A DNA stretch of 64,000 nucleotides from Oxytricha trifallax (GCA_000711775.1 ARYC01000682.1:45740-109739); one strand, 5' to 3'. Positions 1 to 13,678 are shown, counted from the stretch's first letter. Notes: generated by a model not told the origin, from the letters alone. Program-made: numbers and translations.

Positions 1-691
1 TTTGGGGATTCAGATTGAGCAATTTAATTATCTTAATATTTTTCCATTTCATCTGCTCTACTCCAATTGACACTAATTCAAATTTGTTGCTTTTAAATAT
101 TAATTTTATTTTTTTATATATCTAATATTGTATCTTTATAATTGCTCTCTTTAATAACTATTCATTATCATCATGTTGCTAATAATTAACTAAATACAGT
201 TATATAATTTTTAGAATTCCGATTTATAGAGAGTATCATAAATGCTAAATTTGTTTTTGATTTTCCTAAGATTGCTTTTGGTTATTGCTGAAATGACTAA
301 TTAAGTCTTTAGCTTCTCATATAGACGAGAAAACTGATTTTATTTGTCTTAAATATTTATTTTATATCTTTAATTGGCCGCTAGACTTATCGATAGTTTC
401 TTATGTGACTTTTTTGCTCTGATTAATTCTCTTACTAATATCTAAGCTAATATTAAACAGTTAAAGTAGCTACAATAATTAAATGCAATTTTTCTTCCAT
501 CTCTTAGCTTAACTTCTCCAGGCTGATATAAGAATTGCATGAAAAAATAAGCATAAAAACACAAATATAGAGAAGTTTTCTCATTTTAGTAATGATTGGG
601 AGAGGACCATAACATTCATAATCAAATTTCCGTTTCTGCTCTTGTAAACATTTAATTATTAACCAAGTTGGAGTTTTATTTAGGTATTAAA
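1..691. other. AT-rich non-coding left edge
   Basis: No gene-like reading frame, tRNA or clear repeat was seen. The stretch is AT-rich and ends at the outer edge of the long inverted repeat beginning at 692. Confidence 0.5.
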
Positions 692-1236
692 AAAATACAT
701 TCAAAAAGGGGAAAATGCAAAATAAAAATACAAAACTAATCCATTAAATATATAACAGCCACTAATTAGAAAAGTAATCAGACCAAATTATATCCCTATT
801 TATTTAACTGCCTTATTTTTAAAATATCGTTATTAAGGATACCTATTAACTTAAACTGTAATTAATTAAACATGGTGTCATTAAATACAATTATTTTTAA
901 TCATTTCTCCATTTCAATTATTTTCTAGCGCAGTGTTCTAAGTTGTTGCAGTAGCCATCGCTAAAAGATATCTTCACTCTATCTTCAGGGTATCTTCAGG
1001 GTGTCTTCTTCAGTATTAATAACAAAAACCCATATTCCTCTCTAATTTATTGTAAATCAAGTTGATCTTTCACTCGAACATTATAATTAAAGCGAAGAAT
1101 GGGATACCAAGACCCCACAAAAATATAGAGGGAATTGCTACTATCATGCTGTAAGCGAAGTGTTACTATACCCAACAAAGCGCTTTCATGTCATTCATGA
1201 CTCTATTCTCCCCATCTATTTCTTTGCACTTGAGTC
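692..1236 (+). repeat. Left long inverted repeat
   Basis: Matches the reverse complement of 6455-7000 almost base for base. Its inner edge lies where the two copies diverge, after the shared CTTTGCACTTG. On the minus strand it contains the C-terminal end of the membrane-protein gene, including a second copy of the PSIFxWGLGIP membrane motif. Confidence 0.85.
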
Positions 1237-4200
1237 TTATATCCCCACAACCTTGCCATTTGAAATGTAAATTTACCACAATATACAGTTTAAGCAGCGG
1301 GCTTGTTAAAGACATTTACTCCAAACTGTTCAATTTGTTATTAATAAACGGTTGCTTGATTGAGTTCATAGCTATGCACAAAATCAAAAATATTAAGATT
1401 TTTAGTGCCTATAATTAAAGTAAAAAATGAGAAAGTTTAATTTTACTTGAACAATTTTTCCTTATTCACCAAGAAACACTGCAATAAAAATTATGAAGAT
1501 TTTTCTATACATGATTATAATCTCCCAATAGTAAGAGTGCTCTTTATACCCATTATACAAGAAACCTAGTTGTTATTTGACAGATAATATGTTCAGCTGA
1601 TGCCTTTTATTAATGATTTTCACCAAAGCAAATGTTGGAATTCCCAAACCTGTAATAAAGACAATTATAAGACATTTCTAAGATTTACTCCAAACAAATA
1701 TAGATGGTAAGGCTACAAGTAATGAAAAGTAATAATGATGACTGGTGTAACAAACTATTTCTGGGTCTTCATATAGTCTCTCAGTGCCATCAATATCCTG
1801 ACAACTATTAAATTTCTTTAACTACATGATAAATCTTACTTGAATTAGTTAAACATCTAAGGTTATTATTGTTGGATGTACCATAAACATCAAAACTATT
1901 ATCGATGAAACAATTTTACCATTTAAACCTATATAAATGAGATTAGAACATAAAATGTAATAAATTTACTTGTTTCTTCATCATTAATGTCATTAAAAGC
2001 ATCTTCAACTTGAACTGCCCCGTTATTCTTTGATGTTTTATTTGTTTCTTAATAAATTCAATGGGTCTGAGTTAAGAATATTTACTTGATTTCTAGCTCT
2101 CTCAGTATAGTCATGGTCATGTTGTTAAAATTAAGTTTAAAAGTCATCCATAAAATTTTCAAATCCAATTTGTTCCTCTTGAGTTAGCTCTATCTTTGAG
2201 TCTTATCTCAAGTAAGAGAAGCCTTTCACTGTTTTTACATTTAAATGATTAATAGTACTATTTAAATTGCTTGAATTAAGATCACTAAGTGGATCTAAAC
2301 TATGAATTTGAACTTGCTTATTTTTATTACTCTTTGATTTTCTAGACAATTTTTGAATTAAATTTATAAGCTTCCATGAAATGTTGCAGATAATCAGAAT
2401 TAAAAAGGGGATTACTGCCAATATTAAGGTTTTCCAAAGAATAGATCTATCACTTGAAGTATCCAAATTGTTCTTCCTCATGTCTATAAAGCAATCAACC
2501 GATATGAATTAGGTTGAAACTTCTGAAACAGGTTAAGTAGAATTGAAAAAGGATTAAAGCTAGTCAGGCCATTGCAAATTGAAAGAGAAAGTAAGAACCA
2601 ATAGCTAAAAATGATTCATCAGGATTCGGAAGTAAACAGATACGTAATTTTTCTTTTGTGCTGCCCCTTGTAAAGTTGATCGAATTAGAAGAACAAGTAC
2701 GAAAATTATGACAATTACTAAACCAATTAATCTCATGATGTTCAGATACTACTCTGGGCACTTTGAGCATTCATAAGCAGATCCAGTTCTAGAATAGCCT
2801 ACTTGGCAGTCCACACATAAAGCATCTTAAAACCCCTCATAGCATGCTCCTAGTCTATTATTTTACAATCCATTTCGACCTCTATAAGAATTTTAATAAT
2901 ACTAAAAACTTACAAACAAGCGATATCGTTTCTCCATTTGATAAAGTTGTCAGATTACAAGCTGCTTCTCCAATATCCAGACTTTGGATAAATATCAGCG
3001 CCACCATCACAATAAGATTTAGTTTTATCGCAATCTTTGCATGCTGTAATTTTATTGGGGTTATCCAAAAGATAAACATCTCCAGCTTTGCATGATACAC
3101 ATTTACCAGAGCTTTGATACTCCTCACCTTATTAACACTCCCTCAATTAGACTGTTATATTAAAGTCATTCAGAAAGGTTGAATTGTCATATAGATTTTA
3201 AATAGCTGGATAAGTTTATGGGATACCGTCTGTTGAAAATTACACATCTAGAAAATACATTTAAATTTATAATATATCTTACAAGAAGTTGAATTAGGTA
3301 GTCCAACTATAGTTAAATCTTTTATCTCTGAAATGCCATTTTTCAATGAGAATTGACTCTCAGAGCTTACAGAACTCTAAAAATATTTAGCCTGCTCAAG
3401 CTCCGTGTAGTTTAACGAACTTCTAACTCTCACATAAACTTTGCTCTAAGAATCGGAGTATACTACCTAGCCATATTTATCAACAATAGCGAAATAGAGA
3501 GGCTTGGAAGAGCCACCACTTTAGACATTAGAGAGTTAACTGTGATAGTTCGAATTGTAATTTGTTTGGTTTAGAAGCTAATTTTACAATAATTAGGAAT
3601 TAGTTGAATTTTAAAGCATTCTTCTTTCATCTTTAGGTTTTAGCATTCTATTCTGAGTATCATCAGAGAGATCAACTTTTAATGAAGAATATTATTCTTA
3701 GGTAAGCTAAGTCAGGTAAAAAGCGAAGCCTGCTATATTATTTCCATAAACTCTAGCCGTATTACCTTTATAATTTAAATTGGTAGCCATGATTGGCTCA
3801 AGGTAATTATAACCGATCGCTCCTCCACAGTAATTTGAAGTGTTGTTCGTAAAAGTGGCCTTTTCTATAGTAAGAGAACACAAGTTAACTGGCAAATTAG
3901 TATCAGGATCAACATAGTAACTTCTCGTACCAGGCATGCAATAAAAATTGATTGCTCCTCCAAGGCCTTCTTCATAATCAGTTGCCTAATTATTCACAAA
4001 AGTACTATTTTGACCTATAAATGCTCCCTGTACGTTGTCGAAATATATAGCACCTCCTTGCTCAGAACCGCAATTTTCAAAGTTAGTATTAAGAATATAT
4101 ATCTTGTAGATTTCTTCGTTTGAATTTAGTCTAATTGAGTCAAATTCTTTGAGAGAGTAGTCATGAAATACAGACAAACATCCCCCACTTGTGGTAGTCA

Positions 4201-6460
4201 ACATATTTTTAATAGTAGTTTTTTATAGAATTGCACCAAAAACATTTCTTAGCAATACTCCTGGGTCTTTTTACTCAATATCAGGTGTTCCTTCTATTGT
4301 TGTATGCTTGATATGTAAATTATAATGAGTATCAAGAAACAAATTTATTGAGTTATTATAGTCGCTGATAAAAGTAGAATTGATATATAAGTGGTCATCT
4401 GAGTTCATTGAATATAACGAAGACCCATATTATGAACCACTATTATTAAGGAAGTAGCTACTATTTTTAATTTCCAGCATTTCAAATGATGAACTGTAAA
4501 TTGCACCACCCATCTATGCAGAATTCTTCAAGAATGTGCTATTACTTATAAATAAACTTGATTAACCAACCAGATAAATCGCACCTCCATCCTATCCGTG
4601 ACCCTTAATGAATTTAGTTCTTTTAACTCTGACTTCCGAAGTAGAAGTAATGTACAAGAAATTTCCGAAAAACTCTTACTTCACAATGTTATATTATTGA
4701 TCTGTGTTATCAAAGGCACTATCAGATATTGTTAAGTTTGATAAAGCTGAGAAAATTCCTGGAGTAAAATTAAAGCAATAATTATCTATGAATTGACTTT
4801 TCTCGATTATAATCTGTTCGGAATCTAGAAAATATAGAGAGGCTATACCTGATACTTTATCTCTATTAAAATTAGATCTGAAGATACAATTTTTAATGGA
4901 TCCTTAATTAGTTTCGATTGCCTCTAAAACTGACTCTAGATTAATGGCACTGTTGTTTGAGAAAAGTGAATTCGAAATGTAAAAGTTTGCAAAAGTTTCT
5001 ATTCTTACCACTCCATATTTATCAGCAAAGTTATTTCTAAATGTTGAGTTGGATATTGTCAAGGTTGCGTATTCTGAAGCAGTTAGAATCCCACCTAAGT
5101 ATTAAAAGTTGTCAGTAAATGTGCATCCAGATATTTCTAAAGTACTATGTCTTTCAACAACTATAACTGCCCCTGTATGAACTTATATCTATACAAGGTA
5201 TTATAAGTGATAATTAATATACCATCAAACACTGTGTTTTCAATGACTACAAATGAATCCTACGTGATACTCAAAAAGCATGCATAAAAACAACCATGAA
5301 CATTTTAAACTTTATTGTTTGAAAATCTCATATTTGCATTGCTGCCAATAATCATTAGTACCTTAGTTGAGGTGCTGTACATTTGCTCTTATTCAGGATC
5401 TTTCAATATAGCATTCTTTATCAAATCAAATTAATCAATATTTTCGCTAGTTGTAAATGAGGAATTTTGTACAATAAGCTACTATATCATATTATCTTAG
5501 TGATACAAATTATTAGAATAAACTCCATAATTATCCTTAAATTTGCAGTTAGTGAATTGAAGGATTCCTGATTATGTATCAGAATAAAAAACTCCATCTA
5601 AAATATAAATTTTGTTTAATAATTTTATTATTTTATACTTACAAGTTGAATTATTTTCTTTAAATGTACATTATTGGAAAACAGTACTTATTTTGAATGC
5701 TGAATTTAGGAATTTTTTTGGATATATAGCAATAGATTGGGCTCCATAATTTTAATAAAAAGTACAGTTTATAAAATACACTTATCCTTCTTTTTCATTT
5801 TCTTTTAATTAGCTGAATCTAAACATCGAATTGTGAATAACGCCTGTATCAAAATAATTGTTATCAAAATTTGAGTTTTTTATAACTACTGATATCTTAT
5901 CATTAGGGTTGAATATTAATATCCCAACAAGTTGTGATTGAGCACCATTTTTATAAATTAAGTAATCGTCTGATATCTAGGTAGAAGAATATTTTGCCTC
6001 TAACTAATTGAAATATGGTTAAAAGTTTTTGCTATTTCCTTTTAAAGTAACATCATCTAAGTTGATGAATGAAATATATTTTAATCCACTAAATTAAGAT
6101 TGATATCCTAAAATTAGAGGGGATACGAAGTTTTCAGAATACGCACTTGAATAGCTGACAAAGATGTTTTGAAAAATTAGATTCTTGAGATTATATCTTA
6201 AGTAAGTTATTGCTTGGTGGGTAAGTATTTAACAAAGTTGAGCCTAGTCCAACTAAGGGGTAATTATTTCCAATTAAGTTATATGAATCGCTTAATCTCC
6301 AATTATATTTTTGCATTGTATTCTCATTTATCATTCCTACTATTTTTTAAAATGTATTATAACCACTTTTAGAACCAATGTCAAGTGTACCAAAATATTC
6401 TTAAAAGTAAACAATTACAGCTAGGGAGTTGTCTGTTTTAAAAGAATTTTCTATGACTTC
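1070..6460 (-). CDS. Large beta-helix / Cys-rich / multi-pass membrane protein, 5'-partial
   Basis: Reading TAA/TAG as Gln, the minus strand gives about 1,700 codons. The N-terminal two thirds has repeated Asn-rich units with CGGAI and QGGAI turns, like parallel beta-helix (pectin-lyase-fold) surface proteins. A Cys-rich module near 3100-2800 follows (GKCVSCKAG, ITACKDC, IYPKSGYWRSS, then GACYEGF). A multi-pass region comes next, with VALPSIFVW, LGIPTFAL and YNGYKEHSYYWE. This order is typical of giant ciliate surface proteins of unknown function. Likely introns: 3248-3282, 2882-2913, 2048-2085, 1929-1969, 1650-1688, 1409-1446, and perhaps 1822-1839. No in-frame TGA was seen in the parts I translated. 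No start methionine: the 5' end stops at the inverted-repeat junction. The tail runs in frame into the left repeat and ends at TGA 1070-1072. Likely located at a membrane; ligand unknown. Confidence 0.7.
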
Positions 6461-7000
6461 AAGTGCAAAGAAATAGATGGGGAGAATAGAGTCATGAATG
6501 ACATGAAAGCGCTTTGTTGGGTATAGTAACACTTCGCTTACAGCATGATAGTAGCAATTCCCTCTATATTTTTGTGGGGTCTTGGTATCCCATTCTTCGC
6601 TTTAATTATAATGTTCGAGTGAAAGATCAACTTGATTTACAATAAATTAGAGAGGAATATGGGTTTTTGTTATTAATACTGAAGAAGACACCCTGAAGAT
6701 ACCCTGAAGATAGAGTGAAGATATCTTTTAGCGATGGCTACTGCAACAACTTAGAACACTGCGCTAGAAAATAATTGAAATGGAGAAATGATTAAAAATA
6801 ATTGTATTTAATGACACCATGTTTAATTAATTACAGTTTAAGTTAATAGGTATCCTTAATAACGATATTTTAAAAATAAGGCAGTTAAATAAATAGGGAT
6901 ATAATTTGGTCTGATTACTTTTCTAATTAGTGGCTGTTATATATTTAATGGATTAGTTTTGTATTTTTATTTTGCATTTTCCCCTTTTTGAATGTATTTT
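6455..7000 (-). repeat. Right long inverted repeat
   Basis: Inverted partner of 692-1236. It lies at the 5' side of the membrane-protein gene, so the plus strand here carries a detached duplicate of that gene's C-terminal segment. The outer end is followed by ATTAATATTAAT. Confidence 0.85.
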
Positions 7001-9310
7001 ATTAATATTAATATGATAATGATAATAATAAAAGTAATTAAACTTTACAGCAAAAGCTTACAAAAAAAAGATAATAAAAAAAACAATTCAAATATATTTC
7101 ATCTATATGTTAATATAATTATTCTTGCTAGATTAGAAATAGTGAGCTTTGTTTTTTTACAGAGAATATAAATTTATAATGATTATATACAGAGAGAACC
7201 CAAATAAAAACTAAAAATAATTATTATCTTTGAGGATTTTATTGAATAAAAAAGATTATTTAATATTTATTAAATTTATTTAATTAATAAATTAAAATCA
7301 TTTAGTTTATGACCAAAATCTAAATAGTATTTGCAAATGCAGTTTTCATCATATTAATTAATTTTTACTAAAATAATTATAATATGTCTTTATTGCTTAT
7401 AGGCATCTACTTGTTTATCAAATTTTAGGCTCATTCTATATTTTATGAAATATATATATATTCTGTTGATCAACATTTTTAGTATTTTTATCTTTGTTTG
7501 CTAAACCTTTAGCATTATTTAACTAATAGCTGGTTTATCTAAAAATCACAAATAGTATTCAACTTCATTATTAGTGGACATACCATTTATGATTGCCTTC
7601 ATTGGTCTAAGCTACATATAATCTATATATTTACTTTCCAGTTATATCCCAGATTTAATATTAATTACATATTAATTTTTGTGTGATTGATTTCTTCAAG
7701 CACTCATGATAATCTATTAACAGTTCAGAACACTTATAAAACAGGCTAAGTCTTCAATAATTTATTTTAGCTTTAAAAATACTACATGCTCACTCTTCAA
7801 TAAATTTGTCATGAACTTATTTTCAGCTTTTAAATAATTGACCATTTTTTAAAAAAATAATTATGTTTATTTCATAATTTGAATTATATTTAATCCCTTT
7901 ATTATTATCTTTCCTTCAATTTATCTGGAAGTCGCTCATTTTATGAGTATAATTTATATTTTTAGGGAAGATAATTAAATTCATGGGATTTATTACTAGA
8001 AAAGGTAAAGAAATTAATTGAGTTAACCCGAAAATAAAATTAAAATTCAAAAGATATCCACTTAATCTTGATTATTGGCAAAATACATCTATTATATTCA
8101 TAATATTAATAGTTTACAAACTATTAATATTATTATTTTTAAATAAAAACTCAATCCTCCACCGCTTATAACAGCTACATAATTGTCTAAAATATTACAT
8201 CCATAAAAGTAGCTGGACATAATTTTAAGCAAAATGATAAAATTTACATAAATTTCTATCATGAATATGCAATTCTACTTTTCTTTTATTTATAAAAATT
8301 AAATATGATCTAAACATATGATGAAGTTATATAGTTTTATTGGTGCTCATTTGATTTTCAAATATTTTATGCTTATTAATTAAAGATTATTAATAGATTT
8401 ATTCTTAAAATATTTTAATTTAAATAAAATTTATCTATTATTGGAGTCACTAATATATTTAGAGGAAAGTTTAAATAAAACATCTATGTTGCTATCTAAG
8501 CAGAATAGAAATGGATACTGAAATTTAATTTAATTTTCCTCTTTCATTGACAAGTGTTATTTATCGATTAAATTATTGCATTGCAACAAAGCTTATTCTT
8601 CATAATTATCAATGTTTATATTATTTGAATAATAGAATTCTATTCTATTAAATGGGATAAATCAATGTGCCTACTTAAAAATTATGAGTCACTTTCTATT
8701 TAATCTTTAGTTATTAAGTCTTCCATTTTCAAATGTTGACATTATTAAAATGATTATTGATAAGATATAGTTAGGAAGTGTTCAATCCTTGTTCAATAAA
8801 CGTTCCCTAGAGAGAATAAAATAATCAAGGGCGCTCTTAAGAATCAATTTGTTTGAGTTTAAAGTTTTTAAAATATGTAACCATATTATTATTACAGATA
8901 GAGAATATTATAGGTATTTTTAATCTTCTTAAAAGGTTGACAATATTCTATATAATTAATATGATAACTTAATTTATTAAAAGTAAGTAGAACACATATC
9001 GTTGCTCATACCTTTTGCAAAATTAATTAGTCAAACTCAATACAATTTGATATTAAACGTAGTTTATCCACTAAAATAATTCTTCCTGACAAAATTTTTA
9101 AGATTCAGTCATTTGGGTTCAACTATTCGAATGAATTAGTATATCTTCTCTGGCTTCATGAATGATTTCCTGTTTATTGAAGGGACGTGTTTTGTTTTAT
9201 AAATTGAACATGATCATGGCATCACCATTGATAACTAAAAGAAAAAAATGGTTATATGTCACTGTAGGAACTCATTTTTAGCCATCTTGTTCCAATACCT
9301 ACACTATTGA
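7001..9310. other. AT-rich region without recognisable genes
   Basis: About 2.3 kb of very AT-rich sequence with short poly-A/T runs. No convincing coding stretch, structured RNA or repeat was seen on either strand. Confidence 0.45.
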
Positions 9311-10213
9311 GTTTAATTTACCTATTAGCTTGACTCATCAATAATCCACATAATAAGATAAAAAGGTACCTAATACCCCATAAAGGTACCTTATTTTTGC
9401 TATAAAATTATAGTTGGAATAATAATTCATGAACTTTATTAACTGAATGTCCTCCTGAATTTAGATTATAACAACTTCGACAGGTAGCTCTCAGTCGAAG
9501 GCAACGCTGAAGACAATAATTCGAGCTTCCTTAAGAAGATTTTTCTGACCTACCAAAATATCTTTCAAAAATTTTGTGATTCCATGGTCATCTGCTATCA
9601 AATAATATCCAATATAATATAAAAATTAATTTTAAAGATTATATTTTTGATAATTTATCCGTGTTTAGAGCGAAACTTATCAGAATGTCTTCAGATAACC
9701 CTTTTATTTCCATCTAAAGTTCAATATAGTTAATAGTTATTATGGAAACTTTAAGCTTATATGATATAGGTGAAGATTCCTTATTTAAATTAAATATATT
9801 TATACTAAAAGCCAATTGAATAGTATAGTATTTTTCATACCAAACTCTTTAGTGGAAGCTTTATTAAATTGTAAACTTAATGTCAATTAAAGTATATTTA
9901 CAAAGAAAAACGAAATGTTAAAATGTTAAATATGATGTCAATATCCAAAAAAAGATGGATCATTTGTTTATAACACTCATAGTTTAATTGTTATTGTGAT
10001 TAGCTATATAATTAACAATATTATTTTTATTTATCATTTTGCATTTTTCTCAAATTGTTACAAAGTCTCAATAATTCCGATTAATTTTACCTCTAAATTT
10101 TATTAATTTTTTCAAGTATTACATGGATGACTCATCCATAAGCTTTTTGCTAATATCATTATTTTCTGAGTGAATAATTATTGATTTTAAGTGATAATTT
10201 AAAGCTGCTTTGA
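9311..10213 (+). CDS. Possible 300-codon reading frame, unknown
   Basis: With TGA as the only stop, the frame is open for 300 codons between TGA at 9308 and TGA at 10211. The middle part (around 9450-9600) has a gene-like composition, with motifs such as LNVLLNLDYNNF and SVEGNAEDNNSSF. The rest is rich in Leu, Ile, Tyr and Gln, as random AT-rich DNA would give. Frames of this length arise by chance in 64 kb at this composition, so only the central segment is suggestive. No domain was recognised and no start is supported. Confidence 0.25.
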
Positions 10214-10873
10214 ATAAATAGCTAATTATAAAAACTAATACTTTAGATAATATATTTTATTGATATTGTATTAAAAAAGAAACTTATAAACTTCTACAAA
10301 TTTCAATTTATAATTATGACAAAAAAACTGCCTATGATTTAATATAATCCGCACTTTAAGCGAATAGCACCTTTATTGTTCAATAAACTGTCAAAATTAT
10401 TTGAGTTTCTAATAAAATAGCATACTCTTTTATCTGCTAGGGCTAGTTCATCTTCTTTTCCTTTAATTATTCCTTTTTTTGATCAAAAAATTTAACACCA
10501 AAACTAAGGATAATTTTTTTTATATTAATAATAGAAGAGCTACTAACGACTGTGCCATACTTCTGGTCAAAACTTCCGTTAAAATCTTACTCCATTTGCC
10601 ACACGTATTTATGAGGTTGCTTAATTTTTTCCAATTAATTTCAAAGATTATGTGTTCTTTTAAAAAACATCTAGGAACTGCCTTCATGAAATAAGAGTTT
10701 TAAGTATATATGGAGAGTAAGTTTGGTAATTGCAATAATAGTCTTATATAACTCACTATGACGCTGAAACTCTGCCTAAATTAAGTAAATAGTTTTTAGT
10801 CTCGTACTTACTTTTCAATCTAACCTTACATAGCTCTAAGCCATTCTATACATATCGTCCTTCCATTATTAAT
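10214..10873. other. AT-rich spacer with a weak minus-strand coding hint
   Basis: Mostly AT-rich. Between 10420 and 10690 the minus strand is open in ciliate code and includes FEINWKKLSNL and TCGKWSKIL, which have a protein-like look. No family was recognised and chance is not excluded. Confidence 0.2.
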
Positions 10874-11550
10874 CAGTCAAAATACTGCAAAAATCGTGAA
10901 TAGCTAAATTCTTTAAATACAGAGAAATATAAATAATAGAAGTTTATAAATTTTTTATGATTATTTATTTAAAATCTGTTTGATTTATCTTATTTATTTT
11001 TATATTTTGGGACCAAGTAGAAAAAGTTATTTATTTTTTCTACTTGGTCCCACTAATTATATTAATATATTTAATTGAAATTTATAGATAAATTAATTCA
11101 GAATGTATGATATAAATTAAATTAGTTTTCTAAAATTATTAATTGTGATTTATTCATAATTTCCACATATTTTATAAATTACAACTTTAGACATAAAAAT
11201 TTACAAGTTTTAAAATTTTGTTATTTTTATTAGAATATTATTGATAAATTACAAATTTTTTAAAACTAAAATAAATCACAATTAATAATTTTAGAAAACT
11301 AATTTAATTTATATCATACATTCTGAATTAATTTATCGATAAATTTCAATTAAATATATTAATATAATTAGTGGGGCCAAGTAGTAAAAATAAATAACTT
11401 TTTCTACTTGGTCCCAAAGTATATAAATAAATAAGATAAATCAAACAGATTTTAAATAAATAATCATAAAAAATTTATAAACTTCTATTATTTATATTTC
11501 TCTGTATTTAAAGAATTTAGCTATTCACGATTTTTGCAGTATTTTGGCTG
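10874..11550. repeat. Large palindrome (foldback, MITE-like)
   Basis: Arms at about 10874-11155 and 11269-11550 are inverted copies with only scattered mismatches; the spacer is about 113 bp. Outer ends read CAGTCAAAATACTG and, inverted, CAGCCAAAATACTG. Within the arms, the block GGGACCAAGTAGAAAAAG forms its own smaller hairpin with CTACTTGGTCCC. No coding capacity was seen. This is the form expected of a foldback or miniature inverted-repeat element. Confidence 0.8.
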
Positions 11551-13678
11551 AATATTTAACTTTGTGATCTGTCGCACTTCTTAAAGAAATATAATACAAC
11601 TATGGCATTCACATGGAAGAAAGCCTCATCTATTTAAATTCAATATATTTATCTTTTACTTGTTTATCATTGAGCGTATCAAAGCTTAGATCAAGTACTT
11701 TTGGATTTCATTGAGATTCTTTTATTACTGCTTTGAATACAACTAAGTTTTAAAGCTTTTGCTACTATCATAGCTTGGTTCTTTCCTAATTATATATTAA
11801 ATCGCACTTTTTGAATTGAAAAAGAGAATAATATTTTAGAATTTAAATCTTAGACCTAAATTCCTAACAGTTTTATTATGGTTTATTATTTCAGCTTCTT
11901 CAAATAATTTTTAATATGATTGTTTAAATGAATATCTGTAACCACACTACATTATTTGCCATATACTTCTTAAACTTATTCCATTTTTATTCATCATTCA
12001 TAGTTCTTATATGCACTATGACAACTAAAAGTGTTATAACAACAACTATACGAGGAATTATAGCCAATTTTCGAAAAAAATTAAAACATTAATTACTAAT
12101 TTGAGATAAATAACTTTCATTTTATAAACTTTTAATTGAATAAATTTTCAATTATGTTATACTTCTTAAATTAATTCATAAATTTCAAAAGATCAAATTA
12201 TTCTTGAAAAAAATAAGTTTGCTATGCGACTAATAATTATTTCATAGTTATTTAAATTAATTATAAATTATTATTGAATTATAGCAAATACAATCCATGC
12301 TAGATATAAAAGATACGAATGTAAAAATTTAAATCATTATTCTTTGTCTAATGAATATAAATTTTCTATATAAACTACTTAACTTATGAAGCACATATGG
12401 TAGATATGTAGGCAAAAGGTTATTAGCTTTAAATACAAAGCTTTGCAACTTAATTATTTATATTGTTGGTTTATATTTGAAAGTGTCTATGAGAAAGTAT
12501 TTTCACATAATATCAATAGAATGAAAATCAATATAATAAAGCTATATGGAGGTGGTACTTCAAAAGTGTCCAATGATGTTTTAATATATTCTAAAATTAA
12601 ACTTAGATAAAACCCCAAGAGTAAATTATAAACAAATATGGGATAATTAAAAAGTGAAAGAAATATATTGTAATATATATTCATAGTTTCAACGATATTC
12701 ATTAATAAATAAGACTTAAGATTAAATCATTAAATCATTTGTCAGTTTTTGTTATATATATTTAAATCTCTCTAATTCTTCTTCTTCATTGTTATAGGGG
12801 TTAATTCAATTTTTGTTGTATTTGTAATTTCAATAATTATAATCTCAAAGTATTGATATCTTCTTCTTAAAGCATCGATAATCTCTAAAATTCTGAGTTT
12901 TTCTTCTAAATATCACAGAAATCATTTTGAGTATTTTCTTCAAAATATTAAGTCTTTCTTCTGTTATATTGAGAAAATCTGCTTAAATCATGAATTTTAA
13001 TCAGGGAGATATTTAAAAAATTTTCAAACAAATTTAAATCAGGATTAAAGAAGTAAAACAGAAATATTATCCATACTATACTTAGTCGCACATGCTGAAT
13101 TTGGTATAGTTAATAATGGGTTTAATTTCTTATAAACCCACTTTTTTTTAGAGATTAAAAATAATATCTAGTTTTTAAATGAATATTTAATTTAAAAAAT
13201 GTTAATTAGTTTTTTACAATACACTTTGTACTTATGATAATGGAGTTTTAGCTACTCTTTTTTTTATCAATTCAATTATTTCATCAAATACACAGGCTAT
13301 TTTTGAATACTACAATTTAATAAATGATATAAAATTATTATTTTATTTAATTTATAGTAGTTGCATCCATATTTCAATTATATTTGGTATAATATTACAA
13401 TAATGTTTATAGTAAAATTAATTAATATTAATAAGTTAATAGAGTTTTCTTTTGTAATAAGTGGACAAATTTTATTTTTAAAAGTATCTTTGTTATTACA
13501 TTACTTAGAGGACTTGTCAATACATATTGATGAAGTATATTTAGTAGATACTTGATATCTTCTTAATGTTTTAACTTCCCTATTCATTTCAAACAATCTC
13601 TGTTTAGAGTTATATATTCTTGGTAAAAAGTAAGTATATGATGTTGAATCTTAACTCTAAATAATGCTCAGCAATTGA
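11551..13678. other. AT-rich region without recognisable genes
   Basis: Very AT-rich. Short frames near 12487-12702 (minus) and 13361-13555 (plus) are rich in Ile, Leu, Asn and Tyr and look like chance. Nothing else was supported. Confidence 0.45.

Larger units (their letters stand above)
692..7000. mobile_element. Element with long terminal inverted repeats carrying a membrane-protein gene
   Basis: Two near-perfect inverted copies of about 545 bp bound this unit: 692-1236 and 6455-7000. The outermost bases read AAAATACATTCAAAAAGGGG inward from both sides. The interior is almost wholly filled by one minus-strand gene. No transposase was recognised, so this would be a non-autonomous element or an inverted segmental duplication. 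A closely similar terminal sequence sits at the right end of the unrelated palindrome at 49454-49490, which argues that these are ends of a mobile-element family rather than an accidental duplication. Flanking bases are AT-only, so a target duplication could not be judged. Confidence 0.6.

Noticed and set aside
6455-6800. Extending the surface-protein gene upstream through the right inverted repeat
   Set aside because: The frame happens to stay open (EHYNQSEEWDTKTPQ and so on), but it is antisense to the true coding strand of the repeat, which encodes PSIFLWGLGIP on the other strand, and it has no start codon.
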